Positions 1-6,498 of a stretch of 64,000 nucleotides of DNA are shown piece by piece. Numbering within the stretch: the first letter of the stretch is position 1; every line of letters begins with the position of its first letter. The notes under the pieces were generated by a model. It searched no databases and was not told where the DNA came from. It saw nothing but the letters and a program-made list of their open reading frames with translations. Source of the DNA: an uncultured Prevotella sp. (GTDB lineage: Bacteria; Bacteroidota; Bacteroidia; Bacteroidales; Bacteroidaceae); assembly GCA_900554545.1 (NCBI GenBank), contig USHW01000004.1, forward strand, positions 1-64,000. Direction: 5' to 3'. Position numbers and translations under genes: made by a program.

Positions 1-153
1 ACGACTCATAAATCTACCCTTAATCGTGTATTGGATGATAGTTGCGGATTTTAGGATATATTGATTCCGGCTGCAAATATAGTGAAAAAAACGCGTTCAG
101 GCAAATGTTGAATTGTAAAAAACCGTTACCTGTGAGATGGGTGGCAGCTCCTT

Positions 154-263
154 TGTAACATGCTGATAATCAGCGGTGTTGCAAAAGGCCGTCTTTCATG
201 TTGCAAAAGGTGGCCTTTTGCAACGTGATTGACGGCCTTTTGGAAGGCGAAAGACGGCCTTCT
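154..263. repeat. 22-bp-period palindrome array 1 with cap unit
   Basis: Four 15-bp near-palindromic units start at 183, 205, 227 and 249, exactly 22 bp apart, with 7-bp spacers of unrelated sequence. Unit 2 is AAAAGGTGGCCTTTT; units 3 and 4 are degenerate. The cap unit (154-182) contains the palindrome GCTGATAATCAGC, centred 22 bp before the first unit. Apart from the palindrome at 292-327, nothing else is recognised between 1 and 350. Confidence 0.85.
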
Positions 264-291
264 GGCAAGCCGGGCGGTGCCGACTGACGCA

Positions 292-327
292 AAAGGCGCA
301 ATCCTGAAGCTTCAGGATTGCGCCTTT
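292..327. terminator. Perfect 36-bp palindrome, probable bidirectional terminator
   Basis: A perfect palindrome centred on GAAGCTTC with AAAGGCGCA and TGCGCCTTT ends. It lies 24 bp past the stop codon of the acyl-CoA dehydrogenase read on the minus strand. The transcript would form an 18-bp stem ending in U residues. Confidence 0.75.
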
Positions 328-350
328 CCTATGGTCCGCCTTGATTGCCT

Positions 351-2075
351 TTACTCGGCTTCGGCCTCCGCAGCGCGGAAGTTTACAAGGTCTTCGCTGA
401 TGAAGTTCTTGACATACGTGTAATGTCCGACAACCTCTTCTTCGGCCATGCGCACATAGACGTTCGCGCTCTTGGTGAAGAGGTGGGGCGCACGGGTGGC
501 GTCGTCGAGGATGAGCAGCGACATGAGGATGTCTCCGGTCATGTCGTACAGGCGGCGTGCGAGGAAGTCGTGAGCCTCCTGGTCGCCCAGTTCCTTGGCG
601 TAGTTGACGGCCTGCTCGTACAGCTCTACCATCTTCTTGACGCGCTCCTGGAGCGGTTTCAGCTCCTCGGCAACCTCGTTTTCAAGCATCTCCTTGATTA
701 TTCCGAGGTACGTTCCGTTGGTGATGTAACGTATTGCGGCCACAACCTGCAACTGTGTTGTTCCCTCGTAGATTGAGAAGATGCGCGCGTCGCGGTACAG
801 ACGCTGGCTCTTGTATTCCATGATGAAGCCCGAACCGCCGTGTACCTGGATTGCGTCGTAGGCGTTCTGGTTGACGTATTCGGAGTTCATACCCTTTGCA
901 ACGGGCGTGAAGGCGTCGGCCAGCTTTGTGTATTTCTTAAGCTCCTGGCGCTCTTCGGGTGTCAGCTTGCGCTCGCGCGAGATGTCTTCGAGAGCTTTGT
1001 ATATGTCGACGTAGCGCGCCGTCATGTACAGGATGCTTCGGCCTGCGTCAAGTTTCGCCTTCATGCGTGCCAGCATGTCGTAGACAGCCGGGAAGTTGAT
1101 GATGGCCTTGTCGAACTGCTTGCGCTCCTTGGCGTATGCCAGCGCCTCGTTGTAAGCCTCCTGGCTTACGCCCACGCTCTGTGCGGCGATGCCCAGACGC
1201 GCGCCGTTCATCAGAGCCATGACATACTTGATGAGGCCCATACGGGTGCTTCCGCACAGTTCGGCCTTCGCGTTTTTGAACACAAGTTCGCACGTGGGAG
1301 AGCCGTGAATGCCCAACTTGTTCTCTATGTGGCGCACGGTCACGCCGCCGTTGCGTTTGTCATAGATGAACATTGACAGTCCGCGGCCGTCGTGTGTGCC
1401 TGCCTCGCTGCGTGCGAGGACGAGGTGGATGTCCGAATCTCCGTTCGTAATGAAACGCTTTACGCCGTTGAGCAGCCAGCAGCCCTGCTCCTCGCTGTAC
1501 GTAGCTTTGAGCATAACGCGCTGCAAGTCGGAACCTGCGTCAGGCTCGGTCAAGTCCATACTCATGGTCTCTCCGGCGCAAACGCGCGGAATGTACTTCT
1601 GTCTCTGCTCCTCGTTGCCGAATTCGTAGAGTGTCTCGATGCAGTCCTGCAAGCTCCAGATGTTCTGGAAACCGGCGTCGGCTGCCGCTACAATCTCAGA
1701 AGCCATTGAATAAGGAGTTACCGGCATGTTAAGACCGCCGTAGCGGCGCGGCATCGACAGTCCCCAAAGGCCGGCCTTGCGCGTTGCGTCAAGGTTCTCG
1801 TAGGTCTTCGATGCGTAGTGCATGCGGCCGTCAACGAGGTGGGGGCCTTCGGTGTCCACATCCTCGCTGTTCGGCTCAAGGATGTTTGCGGCTATGTCGC
1901 CGGTTATTTCCAGCACTCTCTTGTAGTTCTCTATGGCGTCCTCATAGTCGACGGGCGCGTCTGCGTATTCGTCCTTGTCGGCGAAATTGCGTTCCTTCAG
2001 CTCGACAATCCGTTTCATTAAAGGATGGTTGAGGTGGAACTCAAACTCGGGATGGTCTGTATAATAGTTAGCCAT
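351..2075 (-). CDS. Acyl-CoA dehydrogenase
   Basis: A 574-aa flavoprotein of the acyl-CoA dehydrogenase family. It should oxidise an acyl-CoA to the enoyl-CoA and pass electrons to the EtfAB flavoprotein encoded just upstream on the same strand. An N-terminal helical domain is followed by the FAD-binding middle domain (MDLTEPDAGSD, the usual T-E-P-AGSD motif, around residue 175) and a C-terminal helical domain (QVHGGSGF and YEGTTQLQ motifs). About 180 extra C-terminal residues match the longer AidB/FadE-like subtype rather than the 380-aa short-chain enzymes. The substrate cannot be told from sequence. It is the last gene of the etfB-S23-etfA-acd cluster. Confidence 0.9.
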   Translation of the reverse strand: MANYYTDHPEFEFHLNHPLMKRIVELKERNFADKDEYADAPVDYEDAIENYKRVLEITGDIAANILEPNSEDVDTEGPHLVDGRMHYASKTYENLDATRKAGLWGLSMPRRYGGLNMPVTPYSMASEIVAAADAGFQNIWSLQDCIETLYEFGNEEQRQKYIPRVCAGETMSMDLTEPDAGSDLQRVMLKATYSEEQGCWLLNGVKRFITNGDSDIHLVLARSEAGTHDGRGLSMFIYDKRNGGVTVRHIENKLGIHGSPTCELVFKNAKAELCGSTRMGLIKYVMALMNGARLGIAAQSVGVSQEAYNEALAYAKERKQFDKAIINFPAVYDMLARMKAKLDAGRSILYMTARYVDIYKALEDISRERKLTPEERQELKKYTKLADAFTPVAKGMNSEYVNQNAYDAIQVHGGSGFIMEYKSQRLYRDARIFSIYEGTTQLQVVAAIRYITNGTYLGIIKEMLENEVAEELKPLQERVKKMVELYEQAVNYAKELGDQEAHDFLARRLYDMTGDILMSLLILDDATRAPHLFTKSANVYVRMAEEEVVGHYTYVKNFISEDLVNFRAAEAEAE

Positions 2076-2097
2076 TTTCTTTATATTTTTGTTTTTT

Positions 2098-2230
2098 TAG
2101 AAGTTAAAGAATTACAGAAGTTATCACTCACTTCGTTCGTTAGAAGTTAAAGCCATTACTTTTGTTGTATGTTCTTCCAACGCATTTGGCTATAACTTCT
2201 TTAACTTCTCTAACTTCTATGACTTCTTTA
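2098..2230. repeat. AACTTC-word inverted repeat between etfA and acd
   Basis: The left side carries repeated AGAAGTTAAAG words and the right side repeated TAACTTCTTTAACTTC words. The two sides therefore pair as one imperfect hairpin with the loop near 2155-2190. Related arms occur at 3270-3306, 3757-3796 and 4750-4862. Confidence 0.75.
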
Positions 2231-2231
2231 T

Positions 2232-3254
2232 TTATTTACTGTTCTGCTTGTAATACTTGATGAGCTTCGGAACGACGTCCTCCACCGTGCCTACAATCAC
2301 ATAGTCGGCTATCTGGTTGATAGGAGCGTCGGGGTCGCTGTTGATAGAAATGATGATGCCCGAGTCCTGCATGCCGGCTATGTGCTGTATCTGTCCGGAG
2401 ATACCGCAGGCGATATACACCTTCGGATGCACCGTTACGCCAGTCTGTCCGATTTGCCTGTCGTGGTCAACGAAGCCTGCATCCACTGCAGCACGGCTCG
2501 CACCGACCTCTCCGTGCAGCTCTTTTGCAAGCTGGAAGAGCTGGTCAAAGCCCTCTTTGCTGCCAACACCATAACCTCCGGCAACGACAATCGGCGCGCC
2601 CTTGAGGTTGTGCTTGGCTGCCTCCACGTGGCGGTCGATAACCTTGACGATGAAGTCTGCTGGGTCAGTGTACTTGCTTGCGTCGGGGTAAACAACCTCG
2701 TTTTTCGCCTCGCCGTCGTACAACGCCTTCTGCATCACGCCGCTGCGGACGGTCGCCATCTGCGGCCTGTGGTCGGGGTTGACGATTGTCGCCACGATGT
2801 TTCCGCCGAAAGCGGGGCGTATCTGGTAAAGAAGGTTGTCGTAATGTGTGCCTGATTTCTTGTCGTCATAGTCTCCGATTTCAAGCTGTGTGCAGTCGGC
2901 TGTCAGTCCGCTGGTGAGCGACGACGACACGCGCGGCCCTAAGTCGCGGCCTATAACGGTAGCACCCATGAGGCAAATCTGCGGCTTTTCCTCTTTGAAA
3001 AGGTTTACCAAGACTGACGTATGGGGTGCAGATGTGTAGGGGAACAGCCCTTCAGCGTCGAAAACGAACAGCTTGTCAACGCCGTAAGGCAGTATCTGGC
3101 TTTCAACTTTGCCCTTGATGCCGGTGCCGGCAACCACGGCGTGCAGCTCTACTCCCAACTGGTTGGCGAGCTTGCGGCCCTTGGTGAGCAGTTCTTGAGA
3201 CACTTCCGCAACGGTAGTGCCTTCTATTTCGCAATATACGAATACGTTGTTCAT
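2232..3254 (-). CDS. etfA: Electron transfer flavoprotein subunit alpha
   Basis: A 340-aa EtfA/FixB-type subunit. With EtfB it forms the heterodimeric FAD carrier that takes electrons from acyl-CoA dehydrogenases. The N-terminal alpha/beta domain starts MNNVFVYCEIEG. The C-terminal FAD domain shows the family motifs GGYGVGS, GASRAAVD, IGQTG and ACGISGQIQH, followed by INSDPDAPI. The reading frame is open upstream to 3305, but MNNVF at 3254 is the start expected for the family, and the longer version would begin inside word repeats. The partner etfB lies upstream, separated by a small unrelated gene. Confidence 0.92.
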   Translation of the reverse strand: MNNVFVYCEIEGTTVAEVSQELLTKGRKLANQLGVELHAVVAGTGIKGKVESQILPYGVDKLFVFDAEGLFPYTSAPHTSVLVNLFKEEKPQICLMGATVIGRDLGPRVSSSLTSGLTADCTQLEIGDYDDKKSGTHYDNLLYQIRPAFGGNIVATIVNPDHRPQMATVRSGVMQKALYDGEAKNEVVYPDASKYTDPADFIVKVIDRHVEAAKHNLKGAPIVVAGGYGVGSKEGFDQLFQLAKELHGEVGASRAAVDAGFVDHDRQIGQTGVTVHPKVYIACGISGQIQHIAGMQDSGIIISINSDPDAPINQIADYVIVGTVEDVVPKLIKYYKQNSK

Positions 3255-3269
3255 GTTTCTTTTAGAATT

Positions 3270-3306
3270 TATAGAATTTAAGGAAGTTATAGAAGTTAAA
3301 GCCATT
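3270..3306. repeat. GAAGTTA-word arm, left partner
   Basis: Contains GAAGTTATAGAAGTTAAAGC next to CCATTTGC. It is the inverse of the words at 3757-3796. The pair brackets the small S23-family gene. Confidence 0.7.
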
Positions 3307-3323
3307 TGCTTGGTTCTCAGTGT

Positions 3324-3707
3324 TTATTCCATTGCATCACAGAATGTGCTTTCTTTTATTTTCCTGCAATAAGCATTGAGCAAGCGGCTGGCGTTTTCAA
3401 TCAAACTGTTAAGCGCAAGGTAACGTTCTTCATTGATATAACGTATGTCTTTGGACAGGATTATGTAATACCTGCATTCCTCAAGACTGCCTTGTGCTAT
3501 GTTTAAGAAGCGAAGTTTGTCGGCTTTGCTCATCTTCCTGTAACCTTCGGCGATGTTAGCGGCTATTGAGACTGCCGCCCGTTCAAATTGCGGAGACAAT
3601 GCAAAGCGTTCGTGCTGAGGAAATAATGCAGTAGTATTATATATTTCAAGCACAAACGCATGTGCTGCCTGCCATGCCAATAGGTCTTGGAAACTGTTGC
3701 TTGCCAT
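3324..3707 (-). CDS. Four-helix bundle protein (23S rRNA intervening-sequence family)
   Basis: A 127-aa, all-helical S23/IVS-family protein. It shows the family hallmarks: an N-terminal F-Q-D-L-x-A-W-Q segment, then R-A-A-V-S-I-A-A-N-I-A-E-G-Y around residues 43-56, then E-x-x-Y-Y-I-I-L near residue 80. The family occurs in rRNA intervening sequences and as free-standing genes, and Avd of diversity-generating retroelements is a relative. The function of the free-standing form is unknown. It sits between etfB and etfA on the same strand and is flanked by inverted word repeats, which suggests a late insertion. No reverse transcriptase or variable-repeat gene is nearby. Confidence 0.85.
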   Translation of the reverse strand: MASNSFQDLLAWQAAHAFVLEIYNTTALFPQHERFALSPQFERAAVSIAANIAEGYRKMSKADKLRFLNIAQGSLEECRYYIILSKDIRYINEERYLALNSLIENASRLLNAYCRKIKESTFCDAME

Positions 3708-3756
3708 TGTCTTTTTCTATATTGCTGATAAAGCTACAGATTACCAACAATGGTAA

Positions 3757-3796
3757 TGGCTATAACTTCTTTAACTTCTATAACTTCTTTAACTTC
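3757..3796. repeat. TAACTTC-word arm, right partner
   Basis: Reads GGCTATAACTTCTTTAACTT and onward as tandem variants of TAACTTCT. It is inverted relative to 3270-3306 and lies between etfB and the S23-family gene. Confidence 0.7.
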
Positions 3797-3801
3797 TTAC
3801 A

Positions 3802-4671
3802 TTATCCGATAATCTTTTCTTCAAGCAGTTCCTTTATCATGCCTTCTATGTCGGCGTCGCTGCTTGTAAGGGTTTTGCTCTCTTTGGCTTGGAACACTAT
3901 GTTCTTTACGGTCTTCACCTTGGTGGGCGAGCCTGCCAGTCCGCATTGCTGCTGGTCGCCGTCGATGTCGGCTACCGACCACTGGTTGAGCGTCAGGTAG
4001 GGGCGCGTCTCGTACAGCTCGGCGTGCGGCGTTTCAGGCGTGCGCTCGAGTGGTACGGTTGCGTATTTGTATTTCATCACGAGCTTGGCGTTGCACGGAC
4101 GGCACGGTGCCGCGCTGCCGTTCACGGTGATAACGATGGGCATGGGCGCCTCTACGGTTTCCACTCCGCCGTCGATGTGGCGGCGTATCGTCAGCTTGCC
4201 TTCCTCGCATTTCAGTATTTCCTCGGCGTAAGTAACCTGTGACAGGCCGAGCTTCTGTGCCACCTGCGGGCCTACCTGTGCCGTGTCGCCGTCGATGGCC
4301 TGGCGTCCGCCGATGATGATGTCGGCTCCGCCGATGTGCTTGATGGCCGTAGCGAGGGCGTAGGATGTGGCGAGCGTGTCGGCTCCGGCAAACAGACGGT
4401 CGGTCAGCAGCCAGCCTGTGTCAGCTCCGCGGTACAGTCCCTGGCGGATGATTTCAGCCGCGCGCGGAGGTCCCATGGTAAGGATGCCCACGGTAGAGCC
4501 GGGGTTTTGTTCTTTCAGGCGCAGCGCCTGTTCGAGCGCATTAAGGTCTTCAGGGTTGAAGATTGCGGGCAGTGCGGCGCGGTTAACCGTTCCTTCGGCG
4601 GTCATGGCGTCCTTTCCCACATTCCTCGTGTCGGGTACTTGCTTGGCAAGTACGATGATTTTAAGATTCAT
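3802..4671 (-). CDS. etfB: Electron transfer flavoprotein subunit beta
   Basis: A 289-aa EtfB/FixA-type subunit, partner of EtfA. It opens MNLKIIVLAKQVPDTRNV, typical of the family (VLVKQVPDT), and carries the nucleotide-binding stretch with GGADIIIGGRQAIDGDTAQV around residues 115-135. It is the first gene of the minus-strand cluster and has the only clear promoter (4705-4735), so the four genes are probably one transcript, although the S23 insert and hairpins may uncouple them. Confidence 0.92.
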   Translation of the reverse strand: MNLKIIVLAKQVPDTRNVGKDAMTAEGTVNRAALPAIFNPEDLNALEQALRLKEQNPGSTVGILTMGPPRAAEIIRQGLYRGADTGWLLTDRLFAGADTLATSYALATAIKHIGGADIIIGGRQAIDGDTAQVGPQVAQKLGLSQVTYAEEILKCEEGKLTIRRHIDGGVETVEAPMPIVITVNGSAAPCRPCNAKLVMKYKYATVPLERTPETPHAELYETRPYLTLNQWSVADIDGDQQQCGLAGSPTKVKTVKNIVFQAKESKTLTSSDADIEGMIKELLEEKIIG

Positions 4672-4704
4672 AGCAATATATTAATAATGTAAAGTTCTCG
4701 GTTG

Positions 4705-4735
4705 CAAAAGTACAATTTTTTTACTTTTTGGCAAA
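4705..4735 (-). promoter_or_regulatory. Bacteroidota-type promoter for etfB
   Basis: On the minus strand, TTTG (4735-4732), a 19-bp spacer, then TACTTTTG (4712-4705). This fits the TTTG / TAnnTTTG consensus of the Bacteroidota housekeeping sigma factor. Transcription would start near 4698, about 27 nt before the etfB ATG. Confidence 0.8.
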
Positions 4736-4749
4736 AGGAAAGTAAGTTT

Positions 4750-4862
4750 TTCAAAAAGTTGAAGAAGTTAAGGGAGCTGAAGAAGTTAATGACACAGGCA
4801 TTGCTTTTGCGTAAATGGCATTTGTCTTTTAACTTCTTTAGCTCCCTTGACCTCTTTAAGTT
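4750..4862. repeat. AACTTC-word inverted repeat upstream of etfB
   Basis: Left arm words such as GAAGAAGTTAAGGGAGCTG and right arm words such as CTTTAGCTCCCTTGACCTC pair imperfectly around a loop near 4785-4830. It lies between the etfB promoter and the end of the META-domain gene, so it may serve as that gene's terminator. Confidence 0.7.
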
Positions 4863-4872
4863 CCAAACGAAA

Positions 4873-5307
4873 TCACTTCTTTTCCAGCGTCATGACCACC
4901 TTGCCGTCTTCGGCCTTGAGGTTCATCTTGCCGTCTTTTGTTATTTCATATCCGGTCACCTTGCCTATGGCGGTGAGCACTTTCTGCTCGGTTTCCATGT
5001 CGGCGCACATCATCCGCGTAGAGCCTGTCTGTCCGAACGAAATCGTGCCCTTCTTGGCGTCGGCCTGCAGTGCGCCTGTAAGCCTGTTGCATCCGGAGTT
5101 GCCGTACACCCGGTTCTCCTTAACGTCGAAGCCGAGGAAGGCCTCCGCTTCGCCAGCTTTTGGGGTGACAGACTGTCCTTCAACTGTGGTTATTTTCCAT
5201 TCTCCTTCCAGAGCCTCGATGCTTGAGGCCGCGCTTTGCGCCGTCTTGCATGATGACAGGCCGGCCATAGCCCCTGCCATGCACAAGGCAACAAACATTT
5301 TCTTCAT
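4873..5307 (-). CDS. META-domain (HslJ-like) lipoprotein
   Basis: A 144-aa protein with a lipoprotein signal (lipobox LSSC, Cys20) and one META/HslJ domain. Domain signs are EGEWKITTVEGQ at the start, YGNSGCNRLTGA in the middle and STRMMCADMETEQKVL near residue 110. HslJ of E. coli is linked to heat and novobiocin tolerance; the biochemical role of the family is not settled. Likely periplasmic or outer-membrane anchored. Confidence 0.88.
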   Translation of the reverse strand: MKKMFVALCMAGAMAGLSSCKTAQSAASSIEALEGEWKITTVEGQSVTPKAGEAEAFLGFDVKENRVYGNSGCNRLTGALQADAKKGTISFGQTGSTRMMCADMETEQKVLTAIGKVTGYEITKDGKMNLKAEDGKVVMTLEKK

Positions 5308-5705
5308 CGTTAAATCTTTATTTTACTGTTAAAAACTAAGACCTTATCGCCACGGCGTTTGCCGCCGTGTTGTAAATTGGATGCAAAGATAAGGTATTTT
5401 GTCAGTTGAATTAAGAATTAAGAGTTAAGAATTAAGAAAATATGCTGTGGAAAAATAATTGGCGAGCCATGTTTCCCTAATCTGATTGGTGCCGGTCTTC
5501 GGTTTCCGGCTCTTTATTGTATTTATGCTTGCCCTCGGTTTTTTATTATCCGGCTTTTGCTTACACATTGATTTTCGTTGACGCTTTCATACGGCGTTAT
5601 TCTGAAAAACAAACCGTCTGCCGGCAAATATCGCGTAATAAAGTGTGCAAAGGCAACGCTCTGGCGGTAAGCGTTTTATTGGCGTTAGTTTGCCGGATGT
5701 GCAAT

Positions 5706-5807
5706 GTCCGGCCGCCTTTGCCGGTGTAAAAGATGGCCTTTCAGGCGGCTAAAGGTGGCCTTTTACATTCTTGTTGACCGCCTTTTACGGGCACATTGAC
5801 CGTCTTT
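5706..5807. repeat. 22-bp-period palindrome array 2
   Basis: Units start at 5706, 5728, 5750, 5772 and about 5793. The best are AAAAGATGGCCTTTC (5728) and TAAAGGTGGCCTTTT (5750). The last interval is 21 bp. No clear cap unit. Confidence 0.75.
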
Positions 5808-6003
5808 TCCATGCGCGAATGGCGTGTGCAAGCAGACAGTTATGTACCGTTCGCGTGCAAAGTTGTTGCAAACCGTAGTCCGAAGCACGCTTTGTGGCAC
5901 TCTGTTAGTTCTATTTCAACGGTTTTTGCGGACATTTTTTGAATGACATTTTGCGATGTCTTTTCCCGTGATTGCTGACTTTTTGCCTTTTAACTGATGT
6001 TGG

Positions 6004-6181
6004 TTCGGTATAAGGTAATGGCTCGTAAATATTGGAATTTATCCTCAGTAGGGACATAATTTATTATGTCCGAACGCTGCGAAGAGGCGTATAAAAAAGG
6101 CAATGCCAATCAGATACGTTCTTTCAGAACGTTCGGACATAATAAATTATGTCCCTACCAAAATGTTGTGCTTATACCGAA
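6004..6181. repeat. Nested inverted-repeat element with GGACATAATAAATTATGTCC arms
   Basis: Perfect 29-bp arms at 6048-6076 and 6130-6158, each containing its own palindrome (GGGACATAATTTATTATGTC and its inverse). An outer pair TTCGGTATAAG (6004-6014) / CTTATACCGAA (6171-6181) encloses them. It looks like a small non-coding mobile or hairpin element. Confidence 0.85.
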
Positions 6182-6285
6182 TTCATGTTAACTGATGCGT
6201 GGGGCTGGGTCGGGAGCAAAGGTTTGATGTCGGGCTTTTTTATATAAAATGTACAGAATGATGGTAAACTTTCATTAATATTGCC

Positions 6286-6360
6286 TATCTTTGCATAAGA
6301 TAAGCTGCACTCGGGAAACTGCGAGCAAGCTCTCTTTTCTCTCGTTTGCATCATCTTTGC
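6286..6360. repeat. 75-bp palindromic element, copy 1
   Basis: Begins TATCTTTGCATAAGATAAGC and ends CGTTTGCATCATCTTTGC. About 68 of 75 positions match copy 2 at 53924-53998. Left and right halves are imperfect inverses around a GAGC-AA-GCTC core. Both copies lie upstream of a plus-strand gene, here dnaG. Confidence 0.85.
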
Positions 6361-6498
6361 ATATAATTTTGTCGAAAATCCAAAGGCCGGATAATGGGTA
6401 CGCTGATTATTTTGGGCATGGTTGGAATACCGTGTGTTTGTACTTTTTAGCGGCTTCTGACGCTGCGGCGGCATGGACTGACGGCATGAAAAACAACA

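Larger units (their letters stand above)
5308..6498. other. 1.2-kb intergenic region between META gene and dnaG
   Basis: No convincing gene. It holds a 5'-UTR hairpin (5351-5369, CACGGCG/CGCCGTG) beside a TATCTTTG box (5384-5391, minus strand) for the META gene. Further on are AT-rich ATTAAGA words (about 5408-5440), array 2, a hairpin element (6004-6181) and a 75-bp palindromic element (6286-6360). A 70-codon reading frame at 5517-5729 has no family features. Confidence 0.7.

Noticed and set aside
183..263. CRISPR array reading of the 22-bp-period repeats
   Set aside because: Spacers are only 7 bp, repeats are 15 bp and variable, at most five units occur, and no cas gene is in the window.
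3324..3707. Diversity-generating retroelement (S23/Avd-like protein)
   Set aside because: No reverse transcriptase and no template/variable repeat pair nearby; the protein reads as an ordinary free-standing S23 member.
5517..5729. Possible 70-aa gene in the META-dnaG gap
   Set aside because: No ribosome-binding site or family similarity, and its end runs into the repeat array.
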